A DNA stretch of 64,000 bases from Pseudomonas mucidolens (GCF_900106045.1 NZ_LT629802.1:3534001-3598000), one strand, 5' to 3'; shown: positions 7,471 through 18,341, counted from the stretch's first letter. Translations and numbers: made by a program. Notes: generated by a model not told the origin, from the sequence alone.

Positions 7471-10400
7471 ATGTCGAAGTTTTTTATCGACCGCCCCATT
7501 TTCGCTTGGGTAATTTCCCTGGTGATCATGCTGGTCGGCGCTCTATCGATCCTCAAATTACCCATCAACCAATACCCGGCCATTGCGCCAACGGCCATTG
7601 ATATCCAGGCCACCTACCCAGGCGCTTCCGCACAGACCGTGCAGGACACCGTGGTGCAGGTTATCGAGCAACAGCTCAACGGTATCGACAACTTGCGTTA
7701 TGTCTCCTCGGAAAGTAACTCCGACGGCAGCATGACCATCACCGCGACGTTCAATCAGGGTACCAACCCGGACATCGCCCAGGTCCAGGTGCAGAACAAG
7801 CTGAACCTGGCGACCCCATTGCTGCCGCAAGAAGTGCAGCAACAGGGGATCCGCGTGACCAAGTCGGTGAAGAACTTCCTGATGGTGATTGGCCTGGTGT
7901 CCGAAGACGGCTCCATGAACAAGGATGACCTGTCCAACTACATCGTTTCCAATATCCAGGACCCGATTTCCCGGACCTCCGGCGTGGGCGACTTCCAGGT
8001 CTTCGGTTCTCAGTACGCCATGCGTATCTGGCTGGATCCGGCCAAGTTGAACAACTTCCAGATGACCCCGGTGGATGTCAGCAACGCCGTCCAGGCGCAG
8101 AACGTGCAGGTGGCCACCGGCCAACTGGGCGGCCTGCCTGCCCTGCCCGGCACACAGTTGAACGCGACCATCATCGGCAAGACCCGCCTGCAAACCGCCG
8201 AACAGTTTGAAAAGATTCTGCTGCGCGTGAATGCCGACGGCTCCCAGGTACGCCTGAGCGATGTGGCCCGTGTCGAACTGGGCGGCCAGAACTACAGCAT
8301 CAGTGCGCAGTTCAACGGCAAGCCGGCTTCCGGCATGGCGATCAAGCTGGCATCCGGCGCCAACGCCCTGGACACCGCCAAGGCCATCCGTGAAACGGTT
8401 GCGTCCCTCGAACCGTTCTTCCCGCCGGGCATGAAAGCTGTGGTCCCGTATGACACCACCCCGGTAGTGACCGAATCGATTTCCGGGGTAGTGCATACCT
8501 TGATCGAGGCGATCGTCCTGGTGTTCCTGGTGATGTACCTGTTCCTGCAGAACTTCCGCGCCACCATCATCACCACCATGACGGTGCCGGTGGTATTGCT
8601 GGGTACCTTCGGGATCCTCGCGGCCTTCGGTTTCACCATCAATACCCTGACCATGTTCGGCATGATCCTGGCCATCGGCCTGCTGGTGGACGATGCGATC
8701 GTGGTGGTGGAGAACGTCGAACGGGTAATGGCCGAGGAGCACTTGTCGCCGAAAGAGGCGACAGTCAAATCCATGAGCCAGATCCAGGGCGCTTTGGTCG
8801 GTATTGCCCTGGTGCTGTCGGCGGTACTGCTGCCAATGGCGTTCTTCGGCGGTTCCACGGGGGTCATCTATAAACAGTTCTCCATCACCATTGTTTCGGC
8901 GATGGGGCTGTCGGTTCTGGTTGCACTGATCTTCACCCCGGCCTTGTGCGCCACCATGCTCAAGCCGATCGATCCCGAGAAGCACGGCCAACCCAAGCGT
9001 GGTTTCTTCGGCTGGTTCAACCGCTCCTTCGATCGTGGCGTACTGAGCTACGAACGCGGCGTGGGCAACATGATCAAGCACAAGGCGCCTTCGTTCCTGG
9101 TGTACCTGATCATCTTCGCCGGCATGATCTGGCTGTTCACCCGCATTCCGAGCGCGTTCCTGCCCGAGGAAGACCAGGGCGTGATCTTCGCCCAGGTGCA
9201 GACACCGGTTGGCTCTTCGGCCGAACGGACCCAGACGGTCATCGACAACATGCGTGCCTACCTGTTGAACGACAAGGAAGGCGAGCCGGGCGAAGGCAAG
9301 GCCGTGAGCTCGGTGTTTACCGTGAACGGTTTCAACTTTGCCGGTCGCGGCCAGAGTTCGGGCCTGGCGTTCGTCATGCTCAAACCTTGGGATGAGCGCG
9401 ATGCCTCGACGTCGGTGTTTGAAGTGGCCAAGCGTGCGCAAGGCTACTTTTCCCAGACCTTCAAGGACGCCATGGTGTTCGCCATCGTGCCGCCATCGGT
9501 TCTGGAACTGGGTAACGCCACCGGTTTTGACGTGTTCCTGCAGGACCAGGGCGGTGTCGGCCATGACAAGCTCATGCAGGCCCGCAACCAGTTCCTGGGC
9601 ATGGCCTCGCAAAGCAAGATCCTGGCAGGCGTTCGTCCCAATGGCGTCAACGATGAGCCGCAGTACGAGCTGACCATTGACGACGAGAAAGCCAGCGCGC
9701 AGGGCGTCAGCCTCGCCAGCATCAACCAGACCCTGGCGATCGCACTGGGTGGTAGCTACATCAACGACTTCATCGACCGTGGTCGGGTGAAGAAGGTCTA
9801 TATCCAGGGTGAAGTCGCCAGCCGGATGACGCCTGAAGACCTGACGAAATGGTTCGTACGCAGCGACGACGGAAAGATGGTGCCACTGTCGGCCATCGCC
9901 TCCGGCGACTGGATCTTCGGTTCACCGAAACTCTCGCGGTACAACGGTGTAGCGGCGATGGAAATCCTCGGCACCCCGGCACCGGGCTACAGTACCGGTG
10001 ACGCGATGGCGGAAGTCGAGCGGATCGCCAAGCAATTGCCGGCGGGCATCGGCTACGCCTGGACCGGTTTGTCGTATGAAGAACGCCTGTCCGGTTCCCA
10101 GGCGCCTGCGTTGTACGCCCTGTCGCTGCTGGTGGTATTCCTCTGCCTGGCCGCGCTGTACGAAAGCTGGTCGATCCCGATTGCGGTGGTGCTGGTTGTA
10201 CCGCTGGGCGTCATCGGGGCCCTGATGGCTACCAGCCTGAGGGGACTGTCCAACGACGTGTTCTTCCAGGTGGGGCTGTTGGTGACCGTAGGCCTGGCCT
10301 CGAAGAACGCCATTCTGATCGTGGAATTCGCCAAGGAACTCCACGAACAGGGCAAAGGCATCGTCGAGGCGGCGATCGAGGCATCTCGCATGCGTCTGCG

Positions 10401-10638
10401 CCCGATCATCATGACGTCGATGGCGTTCATCCTCGGCGTACTGCCGCTGGCGATCTCCTCGGGCGCAGGTTCAGGTAGCCAACACGCCATCGGTACCGGC
10501 GTAATTGGCGGTATGATCACCGCAACCGTCCTCGCGGTCTTCTGGGTGCCATTGTTCTTCGTCACCGTGTCATCCATCGGCAGCCGCAAGAAGACCGCCA
10601 AGTCCGACACACCGCAAACTCCTAAAGAGGCTGGCTAA
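7471..10638 (+). CDS. emhB: RND multidrug efflux pump inner-membrane transporter (EmhB/TtgB/MexB)
   Basis: A 1055-residue HAE1-type proton/drug antiporter. Twelve membrane segments are arranged as TM1, a large periplasmic domain, TM2-7, a second periplasmic domain and TM8-12. The proton relay is visible as the paired Asp in [17 protein letters not shown] (about residue 407) and the Lys in [15 protein letters not shown] of TM10. The protein forms a trimer with EmhA and EmhC and exports hydrophobic antibiotics, solvents and aromatic compounds. Its stop overlaps the emhC start by one base (TAATG). Confidence 0.95.
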   Translation: MSKFFIDRPIFAWVISLVIMLVGALSILKLPINQYPAIAPTAIDIQATYPGASAQTVQDTVVQVIEQQLNGIDNLRYVSSESNSDGSMTITATFNQGTNPDIAQVQVQNKLNLATPLLPQEVQQQGIRVTKSVKNFLMVIGLVSEDGSMNKDDLSNYIVSNIQDPISRTSGVGDFQVFGSQYAMRIWLDPAKLNNFQMTPVDVSNAVQAQNVQVATGQLGGLPALPGTQLNATIIGKTRLQTAEQFEKILLRVNADGSQVRLSDVARVELGGQNYSISAQFNGKPASGMAIKLASGANALDTAKAIRETVASLEPFFPPGMKAVVPYDTTPVVTESISGVVHTLIEAIVLVFLVMYLFLQNFRATIITTMTVPVVLLGTFGILAAFGFTINTLTMFGMILAIGLLVDDAIVVVENVERVMAEEHLSPKEATVKSMSQIQGALVGIALVLSAVLLPMAFFGGSTGVIYKQFSITIVSAMGLSVLVALIFTPALCATMLKPIDPEKHGQPKRGFFGWFNRSFDRGVLSYERGVGNMIKHKAPSFLVYLIIFAGMIWLFTRIPSAFLPEEDQGVIFAQVQTPVGSSAERTQTVIDNMRAYLLNDKEGEPGEGKAVSSVFTVNGFNFAGRGQSSGLAFVMLKPWDERDASTSVFEVAKRAQGYFSQTFKDAMVFAIVPPSVLELGNATGFDVFLQDQGGVGHDKLMQARNQFLGMASQSKILAGVRPNGVNDEPQYELTIDDEKASAQGVSLASINQTLAIALGGSYINDFIDRGRVKKVYIQGEVASRMTPEDLTKWFVRSDDGKMVPLSAIASGDWIFGSPKLSRYNGVAAMEILGTPAPGYSTGDAMAEVERIAKQLPAGIGYAWTGLSYEERLSGSQAPALYALSLLVVFLCLAALYESWSIPIAVVLVVPLGVIGALMATSLRGLSNDVFFQVGLLVTVGLASKNAILIVEFAKELHEQGKGIVEAAIEASRMRLRPIIMTSMAFILGVLPLAISSGAGSGSQHAIGTGVIGGMITATVLAVFWVPLFFVTVSSIGSRKKTAKSDTPQTPKEAG

Positions 10639-12098
10639 TGCGCAAGTCGCTACTTTCCCTGGCAGTCACGGCCATTGTGCTCAGTGGCTGCTCGCTGATC
10701 CCTGACTATCAGCAGCCTGAAGCGCCGGTTGCCGCCCAGTTCCCGCAGGGGCCGGCTTACTCGTCCGCCCAGGCGCCGAGCCAGGCTGCCGCCGAGCAAG
10801 GCTGGAAGCAGTTTTTCCACGACCCTGCCCTGCAGCAATTGATTCAGGTCGCGCTGGTCAACAACCGCGACCTGCGCGTCGCGGCCCTGAACATTGACGC
10901 GTTTGCGGCGCAGTACCGCATCCAGCGCGCCGACCTGTTCCCGGCCGTCTCGGCCAATGGCAGCGGCAATCGCCAGCGGGTTCCGGCACGTGCTTCGCAA
11001 ACCGGCGAAGCGGGCATCACCAGCTCGTACTCGGCAACACTGGGGATCAACTCCTATGAGTTGGACCTGTTCGGCCGTGTTCGCAGCCTGAGCGAAGAAG
11101 CGCTGCAAAGGTACTTCGCGACCGAAGAAGCTCGCCGCAGCACACAGATCAGTCTGGTTGCCAGCGTGGCTAACGCCTACCTGACCTGGCAGGCCGACAA
11201 GGAGCTGCTGAAGCTGACCCAGGACACCTTGGACACGTTCGAGCAGAGCTACAAGCTCACCTCCCGCAGCAATGAAGTCGGCGTGGCCTCGGCCCTGGAC
11301 TTGAGTCAGGCACGGACCTCGGTCGAGAGCGCGCGCGTCCAACTGGCACGCTACACCCGCCAGGTAGCTCAAGACGAAAACAACCTGACGATGTTGCTGG
11401 GCACCAGCCTGCCGGCGAATATCGCCAGCAAGCCACTGTCCGACGACCTGTTGAGCGAAGTACCCGCCGGCCTGCCTTCGGACCTGTTGCAACGTCGCCC
11501 GGACATCCTGCAAGCCGAATACAACCTCAAGGCCGCCAACGCCAATATCGGCGCGGCCCGTGCGGCGTTCTTCCCGAGCATCAGCCTAACGGCCAATGCC
11601 GGTACGCTGAGCCCGGATCTTGGAGGTCTGTTCAAAGGCGGTTCGGGCACCTGGTCGTTTGCCCCGCAGATCAACATTCCGATCTTCAACGCCGGTAGCC
11701 TGCGCGCAAGCCTGGATTACTCGAAGATTCAGAAAGAGATCAACGTCGCGAACTACGAGAAAGCGATTCAGACTGCATTCCAGGAAGTCTCCGACGGCCT
11801 GGCCGCAAGAGCGACCTACAACCAACAGTTGCAGGCCCAGCGTGATTTCGTCGAGGCCAACCAGGATTACCACCGTCTGGCCGAGCGCCGCTACCGCATT
11901 GGGGTCGACAGCAACCTGACCTTCCTCGATGCCCAGCGCCAGTTGTTCAGTGCCCAGCAAACGCTGATCACCGACCGCCTGGCACAGTTGACCAGCGAAG
12001 TGACCTTGTACAAGGCCTTGGGTGGTGGCTGGAATGAGCAAACGGCGCAGAACCAGCCGCCGAAGAAGCAAGAAGCACCAGAACTGAAGTTGTTCTGA
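10638..12098 (+). CDS. emhC: Outer-membrane efflux channel lipoprotein (EmhC/TtgC/OprM)
   Basis: A 486-residue TolC-fold outer-membrane factor with the lipobox VLSGC (Cys 18). The two OEP repeats contain the paired family motifs: [12 protein letters not shown] (about 137) and the later SLTANAG...[15 protein letters not shown] region (about 315-360), and LLQRRPDI (about 280). It completes the tripartite pump as the exit duct. The one-base overlap with emhB indicates coupled translation. Length matches OprM/TtgC. Confidence 0.94.
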   Translation: MRKSLLSLAVTAIVLSGCSLIPDYQQPEAPVAAQFPQGPAYSSAQAPSQAAAEQGWKQFFHDPALQQLIQVALVNNRDLRVAALNIDAFAAQYRIQRADLFPAVSANGSGNRQRVPARASQTGEAGITSSYSATLGINSYELDLFGRVRSLSEEALQRYFATEEARRSTQISLVASVANAYLTWQADKELLKLTQDTLDTFEQSYKLTSRSNEVGVASALDLSQARTSVESARVQLARYTRQVAQDENNLTMLLGTSLPANIASKPLSDDLLSEVPAGLPSDLLQRRPDILQAEYNLKAANANIGAARAAFFPSISLTANAGTLSPDLGGLFKGGSGTWSFAPQINIPIFNAGSLRASLDYSKIQKEINVANYEKAIQTAFQEVSDGLAARATYNQQLQAQRDFVEANQDYHRLAERRYRIGVDSNLTFLDAQRQLFSAQQTLITDRLAQLTSEVTLYKALGGGWNEQTAQNQPPKKQEAPELKLF

Positions 12099-12150
12099 CC
12101 GCAACCCTCAAGCCCTCCTTCGCTGCATTTGCAGTGAGGGGGGCTTGTCC

Positions 12151-12285
12151 TGTGGCGAGGGGGCTTGTCCCCCGTTGGGGCGCGAAGCGGCCCTGAAACC
12201 AGGCGCTGAGTTTTTTCTGAAAGAATGCGGTGATGCCTATTAGGGCCGCTTCGCGCCCCAACGGGGGACAAGCCCCCTCGCCACA
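12151..12285. repeat. Long perfect inverted repeat (44-base arms), REP-type
   Basis: Left arm 12151-12194 and right arm 12242-12285 are exact reverse complements over 44 bases, beginning TGTGGCGAGGGGGCTTGTCC, with a 47-base loop. The arms contain the GCTTCGCG/CGCGAAGC core seen in other REP elements here. It lies just downstream of emhC and may serve as its 3' transcript end. The gap 12099-12484 otherwise contains only decayed copies of the arm. Confidence 0.85.
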
Positions 12286-12484
12286 GACAAGCCCGATATC
12301 ACAGGCAAGCCCCATCACCACAAGCAAGCCCCACCGCCCTGCTCCACTTGTCCCTGCGCAAAACCGGTTGATCGTCAGCTAGCCGATAAGTCTGCTGTAA
12401 AACCGCGACAATCTTGCTGTATGGTGCGCGCCCGTCGCTGCCGCTTCCGCTCGACAGCGGCCTCTACTTGAGCCTGCGCACAGC

Positions 12485-13384
12485 ATGAAATCCTTCGCCA
12501 TTGCCTCCGTACTACTCGCCCTGGCGCTAAGCCTCAGCGGCTGCATTGGCGCGCCCATCGTCCTGACATCACAGACTGCAGAACGCCTGGAAGCCCAGGC
12601 GCCGATGCGCTTTTTGCTGACCTTCGATGACAGCCCCAGCGCCTCCGGCTATGCCAACCCCAGCCGCTCGGTGATCGCCGACCTGGCCGACAATCCCGTA
12701 CAACCGGGCATCAAGGCAATCTTCTTTTTACAGACCGAGTCGGCACGTGGCGGCGGCAGCGAGCGTGGTCGTAAAACCATGCAGCGCGAGCACGCGGCCG
12801 GCCATATCCTGGCCTTTCACACCGCGACGCGCTGGCATACCAACCATCGCTTGCTGGATGACGAAGAACTGGCGCAGACCCTACGCCAGGGCGCGGCGAG
12901 CATCGCTTCAATCACCGGCAGGGCGCCCCGGCTGATTCGTCCACCCTTCTGGAATTACGACAAACGCACCTTCACCGCGTATCGGCAACAGGGCATGCAC
13001 ATCCTGTTGACGGACTTGAGCGCCAATGACGGCAAGATATGGGGTTTCAATGCCAGCCCCAGGCGCCGAGCCAACCTGCTGCTGCAACTGTCGCAAGTGC
13101 GAGAACGCATCGCCCTCGGCGAACTGCCAACAGTGGACGGCGTAATCCCGGTGGTGGTGACCTTTCACGACATCAACCGCTATACCGCGCGGCACATGAA
13201 GGAATACCTGCAGATTCTGATCGACAGCGCTCAAGCCAATGGCCTGAAAACCGCTGCCGAACCGTTCTACACCGACTCTGCCAGCCTGGAACGCGCCGCT
13301 CTGGCGCGCACGGTGAAAGACATCGATGAAGTGGTGCATCTGCCGGGGATTTGGCATTGGCTGTGGGAAGATGATTCCCACTGA
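12485..13384 (+). CDS. Polysaccharide deacetylase-family lipoprotein
   Basis: A 299-residue protein with a signal peptide and lipobox SLSGC (Cys 20). The NodB-like carbohydrate esterase 4 fold is shown by LLTFDDSPSASG (motif 1 Asp-Asp), the His-containing FHTATRWHTNH (motif 2, an atypical spacing), RPPFWNYD (motif 3) and VVTFHDIN (motif 5). Such enzymes remove N- or O-acetyl groups from glycans in the periplasm or cell envelope. The substrate cannot be told. The gene stands alone, preceded by a REP-rich gap and followed by the convergent pca cluster. Confidence 0.82.
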   Translation: MKSFAIASVLLALALSLSGCIGAPIVLTSQTAERLEAQAPMRFLLTFDDSPSASGYANPSRSVIADLADNPVQPGIKAIFFLQTESARGGGSERGRKTMQREHAAGHILAFHTATRWHTNHRLLDDEELAQTLRQGAASIASITGRAPRLIRPPFWNYDKRTFTAYRQQGMHILLTDLSANDGKIWGFNASPRRRANLLLQLSQVRERIALGELPTVDGVIPVVVTFHDINRYTARHMKEYLQILIDSAQANGLKTAAEPFYTDSASLERAALARTVKDIDEVVHLPGIWHWLWEDDSH

Positions 13385-13398
13385 CTATACCCGCGTGG

Positions 13399-13797
13399 TC
13401 AACTCTGCTCCCGCGATTCGACGCCCAACTCATCCCAGACGGACTCGGCCAGGTGAAAGGTCGCATTGGCCGCCGGAATCCCGCAGTAGATCGCGCTCTG
13501 CATCAACACTTCCTTGATCTCGGCGCGCGTCACGCCATTGCTGGCGGCGGCGCGCAGGTGCAGCTTCAGCTCCTCGTTGCGGTTCATGCCGATCAGCATC
13601 GCGATGGTAATCAGGCTGCGGGTGTGCCGGGGCAAGCCCGGACGGGTCCAGATGTCACCCCAGGCGTGGCGGGTGATCATTTCCTGAAACTCGCTGTTGA
13701 ACTCGGTCAGCGCGTTCAGGCTGCGATCGACATGCGCATCGCCCAGGACTTCACGACGCACCTTGAGGCCGTCGGCATAACGTTGTTTTTCGTCCAC
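13399..13797 (-). CDS. pcaC: 4-carboxymuconolactone decarboxylase (PcaC)
   Basis: A 132-residue AhpD-like all-helical protein that decarboxylates gamma-carboxymuconolactone to beta-ketoadipate enol-lactone. The family start (M/V)DEKQRYADGLKVRREVLGD is reached by a GTG at 13797 with a GAGGAA ribosome site 7 bases upstream; longer readings lack both. The IYCGIPAANATFHLAE segment holds the conserved catalytic region. It lies 10 bases after pcaD in the pcaBDC operon and is the last gene of the cluster. Confidence 0.92.
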   Translation of the reverse strand: MDEKQRYADGLKVRREVLGDAHVDRSLNALTEFNSEFQEMITRHAWGDIWTRPGLPRHTRSLITIAMLIGMNRNEELKLHLRAAASNGVTRAEIKEVLMQSAIYCGIPAANATFHLAESVWDELGVESREQS

Positions 13798-13807
13798 GAA
13801 AGATTCC

Positions 13808-14599
13808 TCAGCGGGCCAGCAGGAATGACAGCACCAGGTCGCTGAACGCAGCACCGGCCTGCACGTTGGACAAGTGCGCCGCAGGGAACTCGGCGTACTC
13901 GGCGCCCTTCACCTGCGCCTGAATGAACTGGCTGCCCGACGGCGGCGTGACCGCATCTTCGGTGCCGGCAATCACCAGCGTCGGCCGCGTGATCGACGAC
14001 AATTGCTGACGAAAATCCGCATCCCGCACCGCCGCACAGTTGGCGGCATAACCTTGGGGTGAGGTGGCCGCCAGCATGTCGGTAATGCGTTTGGCCTGGC
14101 CAGGGTTGGCCTCGGAAAAATCAGCGGTGAACCAACGCGCAATCGACGCATCACGCAACGCCACCATCGCGGCCTGGCCATCGCGCAAGACCATTTCGAT
14201 CCGCGGGTTCCATATCTCGGGAGTGCCGATCTTCGCCGCCGTATTGCACACTACAAGTCGCAGCAAGCGTTCGCCAGCATTAATACCCAGCCATTGGCCG
14301 ATCAACCCGCCCATGGACAGACCGCAAAAATGTGCGCGCTGGATGTGCAGCGCATCCAGCAGCGCCAGCACGTCACGACCCAATTGCTCGATGCTGTAAG
14401 GACCTTCGGTGACCAGGGACTTGCCATGGCCACGGGTGTCGAGGCGCAACACCTGAAAATGCTCGGTGAACGCCGGCATCTGGGTGTCCCACATGTGCAA
14501 GTCGGTACCCAATGAGTTGGAGAGCACCAATACCGGCGCGCCTTGTGGGCCTTCAAGTTGATAGTTCAGTTCGCCATCAGCGAGTTGTACACGTGCCAT
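13808..14599 (-). CDS. pcaD: 3-oxoadipate enol-lactonase (PcaD)
   Basis: A 263-residue alpha/beta hydrolase that opens beta-ketoadipate enol-lactone to beta-ketoadipate. The nucleophile elbow FCGLSMGGLIG (Ser about 97), the acid residue in VIAGTEDAVTPP and the histidine of AAHLSNVQAG complete the triad. Start ATG 14599 has an AGGAGG site and gives the family start MARVQLADGELNYQ. The gene is 10 bases after pcaB and 10 before pcaC. Confidence 0.94.
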   Translation of the reverse strand: MARVQLADGELNYQLEGPQGAPVLVLSNSLGTDLHMWDTQMPAFTEHFQVLRLDTRGHGKSLVTEGPYSIEQLGRDVLALLDALHIQRAHFCGLSMGGLIGQWLGINAGERLLRLVVCNTAAKIGTPEIWNPRIEMVLRDGQAAMVALRDASIARWFTADFSEANPGQAKRITDMLAATSPQGYAANCAAVRDADFRQQLSSITRPTLVIAGTEDAVTPPSGSQFIQAQVKGAEYAEFPAAHLSNVQAGAAFSDLVLSFLLAR

Positions 14600-14609
14600 A
14601 GCAGCCTCC

Positions 14610-15974
14610 TCAGGCAGAAAATCCAAAGTGTCCCGCGACCGCGCGGCTGACCCAGGTGTGCGCCTGGCCCAGATAGCGCGCCGGGTCCAACAAGCGATCC
14701 AGTTCGACCGCCGAGAGCTCGGCGGTCACTTGCGGTTCATCGGCCAACACCGCGCGCAGGTGCCGTTGTTCGGCAACGGCGCGTTTGCAGCACTGCTCCA
14801 GCAAATGGTGTGCGGTTTCGCGCCCCAGGCGTTGAGCCAGCACGATGCTGACGGCCTCGGCCAGCACCAGGCCTTGGGTCAAATCAAGGTTGCGGCCCAT
14901 GCGTTGCGGATCGACTTCCAGTCCTTCGCTTACCAGCAGTGCTTGATGCAAGGCGCCGGAGACCAGCCGGCAAATCTCGGGCAGGGTTTCCCATTCGGCG
15001 TGCCACAGGCCCAGGCTGCGTTCGTGCTCCTGAGGCATCGCGCTGAACATCGTCGCCACCAGGCCCGGAACCCGTGTCGCGCAGCTGATCAAAACCGCGG
15101 CCCCGACTGGATTGCGTTTGTGGGGCATGGTCGAAGAACCGCCCTTGCCCGGCGCCGACGGCTCGAACACCTCTGCCGCTTCCGTCTGCATCAACAAGCT
15201 GATATCGCGGCCGAGCTTGCCGAGGTTGCCGGCGATCAGACCGAGGACCGCAGCAAACTCCACCAGCCGGTCACGCTGGGTATGCCAGGGTTGCTCCGGC
15301 AAACTCAATTGCAGGTGCGCCGCCAGGGCCTCGGCCACCGGCATCGCCTGTTCGCCAAGCGCCGCGAGGGTTCCGGAGGCGCCGCCAAACTGCAGCACCA
15401 ACAAGCGTGGCTTGAGCTGCGCCAGGCGCTCTCGACTGCGCGTCACAGCGCCCAGCCAGCCGGCGATTTTCATCCCCAGCGTCACAGGCGTCGCGTGCTG
15501 CAGCCAGGTGCGTCCGGCCATCGGCGTTGCAATATAGCGTTGGGCCTGAGCGGCAAGGATGTCTCCCAGCCGCGCCAGATCGTTTTCGATCAACGTCACG
15601 GCGCTGCGTAATTGCAGCACCAGGCCGGTGTCCATCACATCCTGGCTGGTGGCGCCCAAGTGTACATAGCGCTCTGCGCCCGCATCGGCACTGGCGATCT
15701 GTTTACCCAGTGCCTTGATCAGCGGGATCGCCGAATTACCCGCCGTGGCAATCGCCTCGCCCAGCGCGCTCGTATCGTAAAGCGACGCCAGACAGGCCTG
15801 CGCTATCGGTGCCACCGCCGCTTGCGGAATCACCCCAACCTGGGCTTCGGCCCGGGCCAGCGCGGCTTCGAAGTCCAGCATGCCTTGCAGCCGGCCTTGG
15901 TCGCAGAACACCTCGGCCATGCTGGCGGCCGTGAAATAGGTGTCGAACAACTGATTGCTCGTGCGCGTCGTCAT
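14610..15974 (-). CDS. pcaB: 3-carboxy-cis,cis-muconate cycloisomerase (PcaB)
   Basis: A 454-residue member of the fumarase/aspartase superfamily. It lactonises 3-carboxy-cis,cis-muconate to gamma-carboxymuconolactone. The superfamily signature GKGGSSTMPHKRNP is clear (about residues 275-288), with the TSQDVMDTGL motif near 110. Length and start (MTTRTSNQLFDTYF) match Pseudomonas PcaB. It begins 43 bases after the stop of the upstream transporter, so pcaT-pcaB-pcaD-pcaC probably form one transcript. Confidence 0.94.
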   Translation of the reverse strand: MTTRTSNQLFDTYFTAASMAEVFCDQGRLQGMLDFEAALARAEAQVGVIPQAAVAPIAQACLASLYDTSALGEAIATAGNSAIPLIKALGKQIASADAGAERYVHLGATSQDVMDTGLVLQLRSAVTLIENDLARLGDILAAQAQRYIATPMAGRTWLQHATPVTLGMKIAGWLGAVTRSRERLAQLKPRLLVLQFGGASGTLAALGEQAMPVAEALAAHLQLSLPEQPWHTQRDRLVEFAAVLGLIAGNLGKLGRDISLLMQTEAAEVFEPSAPGKGGSSTMPHKRNPVGAAVLISCATRVPGLVATMFSAMPQEHERSLGLWHAEWETLPEICRLVSGALHQALLVSEGLEVDPQRMGRNLDLTQGLVLAEAVSIVLAQRLGRETAHHLLEQCCKRAVAEQRHLRAVLADEPQVTAELSAVELDRLLDPARYLGQAHTWVSRAVAGHFGFSA

Positions 15975-16017
15975 AAACCATCCTTAGGCATACACGCCCT
16001 CAAGGGCGCGCAACCGG

Positions 16018-17313
16018 TTACAGATCGTGGTGCAAGTACGCTGCCTGCTTCGGCAGGCGCAAGCTGAACAGGAATGCGATCGCCATCATGCCGGTGACAT
16101 ACCAGTAGAAGGTGTTTTCCATCCCGATGGACTTCAGACCAAGGGCCACGTACTCAGCTGAACCACCGAAAAGTGCATTCGCCACCGCGTATGCCAGGCC
16201 CACACCGAGTGCACGCACTTGTGGCGGGAACATCTCGGCTTTTACCAGGCCGCTGATGGAGGTGTAGAAGCTGACAATCGCCAACGCCAGGGTAATCAGT
16301 ACAAAGGCCAGGAACGGACTGCTCACGGTTTTAAGGGTCAGCAGGATCGGCACGGTGCACAGCGTACCGAGGGCACCGAACCAGAGCATCGAATTACGCC
16401 GGCCGATCTTGTCCGATAGCATGCCAAACAGCGGCTGCATGCACATATACAGAAACAGCGCGCCAGTCATGATGTAGCTGGCAGTCTTGGCGTGCATCCC
16501 GGCGGTGTTCACCAGGTACTTCTGCATGTAGGTGGTAAACGTGTAGAAAATCAGCGAGCCGCCGGCGGTATAGCCGAGCACGGTGATAAACGCCGCTTTG
16601 TGATCACGAAACAGCGCGGCAATGCTGCCGGCGTCCTTGTTGTCGCGCATCTCCTTGCTGCTGGTCTCTTTCAGGGAGCGACGCAGTAGCAGCGAAATCA
16701 CCGCTGCAATCGCGCCGATCACAAACGGAATCCGCCAACCCCAGGCGCGCAGTTCTTCTTCAGTCAGCAGTTGTTGCAGGATCACGACCACCGACACAGC
16801 CAGCAATTGCCCGCCGATCAAGGTCACGTACTGGAACGAGGCGAAGAACCCGCGCTGGCCTTTGAGCGCCACTTCGCTCATGTACGTTGCCGTGGTGCCG
16901 TATTCGCCACCCACCGACAGCCCTTGGAACAGGCGCGCCGCCAGCAGCAAGGCCGGAGCCCAGGCGCCGATGTCTTTGTAGGTGGGCAAAAAGGCGATGA
17001 CCAGAGAGCCGGCGCACATCATCAGCACCGAGATCATCATCGAGTTTTTGCGCCCATGCTTGTCGGCCACCCGGCCAAACAACCAACCACCGATGGGACG
17101 CATCAGGAAGCCGGCGGCGAATACGCCTGCGGTGTTCAGCAGTTGAACCGTGGGGTCATCGGAAGGGAAAAACGCCGGAGCGAAATAAATCGCACAGAAG
17201 GCGTAGACGTAGAAGTCAAACCACTCCACCAGGTTGCCGGACGAAGCCCCGACAATTGCAAAAATCCTTTTGCTGCGTTCTTCTCCGGTGTAGTGACCGG
17301 TATGGGTTGTCAT
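16018..17313 (-). CDS. pcaT: MFS dicarboxylate/aromatic acid transporter of the pca cluster (PcaT-like)
   Basis: A 431-residue metabolite:H+ symporter of the KgtP/ShiA group, with twelve membrane segments. It shows [16 protein letters not shown] near the N-terminus, the loop motif [14 protein letters not shown] (about 78-91), and [17 protein letters not shown]. PcaT of P. putida imports beta-ketoadipate and sits directly upstream of pcaB, as here. The alternative is a protocatechuate or other dicarboxylate transporter, since pcaK is not present in the window. Position makes a pathway role likely; the exact substrate is inferred. Confidence 0.82.
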   Translation of the reverse strand: MTTHTGHYTGEERSKRIFAIVGASSGNLVEWFDFYVYAFCAIYFAPAFFPSDDPTVQLLNTAGVFAAGFLMRPIGGWLFGRVADKHGRKNSMMISVLMMCAGSLVIAFLPTYKDIGAWAPALLLAARLFQGLSVGGEYGTTATYMSEVALKGQRGFFASFQYVTLIGGQLLAVSVVVILQQLLTEEELRAWGWRIPFVIGAIAAVISLLLRRSLKETSSKEMRDNKDAGSIAALFRDHKAAFITVLGYTAGGSLIFYTFTTYMQKYLVNTAGMHAKTASYIMTGALFLYMCMQPLFGMLSDKIGRRNSMLWFGALGTLCTVPILLTLKTVSSPFLAFVLITLALAIVSFYTSISGLVKAEMFPPQVRALGVGLAYAVANALFGGSAEYVALGLKSIGMENTFYWYVTGMMAIAFLFSLRLPKQAAYLHHDL

Positions 17314-17542
17314 ATTTTTTCACTCGTAGGGAACGGACTTAACCCTAGACATACTTTGTAACAGTCTCGTTCCGCAAGTAGACTTTTGGGGTGGTGAGGA
17401 AGAGAAGAGACTGGCCGAAGCGTGCCGAGAAAATTGGCGATCTGCATGACCGAGCCGATTATGGATTCACCGATAAGCGTTCAGGTCGATGCAACACTGA
17501 AATTTCCCCTGCTCAACCCCCTCTCCTCCCTGGGCATGGATA

Positions 17543-17757
17543 TCTACACAACGTTCAGAAACCGACGATTTTCCCTGTGGCGAGCGGGCTTGTCCCGCGT
17601 TGGACTGCGAAGCAGTCCCAGTAAGCCGAATGTGGTGTATCAGATACTCCGTAGCGACTGGTTTTGGGACTGCTTCGCAGTCCAACGCGGGATAAGCCCG
17701 CTCGCCACAACAGCCCTCTCTGCTTGGATTTAAGCGTTGAGGCAAAATTGTGTGGGG
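17543..17757. mobile_element. MITE-like element with internal REP hairpin, copy 1
   Basis: About 215 bases beginning TCTACACAACGTTCAG and ending ...CAAAATTGTGTGG. The core is a long inverted repeat (GTGGCGAGCGGGCTTGTCCCG ... CGGGATAAGCCCGCTCGCCAC). A second copy lies at 49448-49664 in the opposite orientation, matching over nearly the full length, including the unique outer arms. The ends are imperfect inverted repeats. No coding sequence is present, so mobilisation would have to be in trans. The gap 17314-17774 between pcaT and pcaG holds nothing else I recognise. Confidence 0.75.
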
Positions 17758-17774
17758 TAGCCCTGAAACCCACC

Positions 17775-18341
17775 TCAATAATCGAAAAACACCGTCTCTT
17801 CATCCGTCCCCTGCAACACCACGTTCCATTGATACCCCCCCGACGCATCCGCCTTGGCAATCAAGGTACTGCGGCGCTCAGCGGGTACACACCCCAACAA
17901 CGGGTCATCCCCATTCATCACTTCACCGTCAAAATAAATTCGCGTCAGCAAGTGCTTTACCAGACCACGGGCAAACACCAATACCACCAGGTGCGGCGCC
18001 TGGGTCGTGCCCTTCAACCCCGGCACGCCGCCCGGCTTGATGGTGCTAAACCGAAAGCGCCCTTCAGCGTCCACCGGCACCCGGCCAAATCCTTCGAAGC
18101 TGGGATCCAGGGGTTTGTCCTGCTCGTCTTCGGGGTGGTCGTATTTACCCGCAGCATTGACTTGCCAGACTTCCAGCATGGCGTCGTTGACGACATCACC
18201 GTTGCCATCCAGCACTTGCCCGCTGATCACCACCCGCTCGCCCAAGGTCTCGACCGTGGCTAGATCCTCGCGGTTCAGCCAAGTCAGGCCGATGTGATAG
18301 TAAGGCCCGACGGTGTGGGATGTAGTCGCGTAAAGAGTCAT
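17775..18341 (-). CDS. pcaG: Protocatechuate 3,4-dioxygenase alpha subunit (PcaG)
   Basis: A 188-residue intradiol dioxygenase subunit. With PcaH it cleaves protocatechuate between the hydroxyls to 3-carboxy-cis,cis-muconate. The start MTLYATTSHTVGPYYHIGL at 18341 is the family start and lies 1 base after the pcaH stop. The AGKYDHPEDEQDKPLDPSF segment is the alpha-subunit version of the intradiol core, which lacks the full iron ligand set found in PcaH. Strict pairing with pcaH leaves little doubt. Confidence 0.94.
   Translation of the reverse strand: MTLYATTSHTVGPYYHIGLTWLNREDLATVETLGERVVISGQVLDGNGDVVNDAMLEVWQVNAAGKYDHPEDEQDKPLDPSFEGFGRVPVDAEGRFRFSTIKPGGVPGLKGTTQAPHLVVLVFARGLVKHLLTRIYFDGEVMNGDDPLLGCVPAERRSTLIAKADASGGYQWNVVLQGTDEETVFFDY

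Noticed and set aside
7558..9612. 684-codon open frame antisense to emhB
   Set aside because: It is the reverse-strand shadow of the high-GC emhB gene: His/Gln/Gly/Arg-rich with no recognisable domain and no ribosome site.
12099..12484. CRISPR-like array downstream of emhC
   Set aside because: The repeated CAAGCCC units are imperfect, about 19 bases apart with no real spacers, and derive from the palindrome arm; no cas genes are near.
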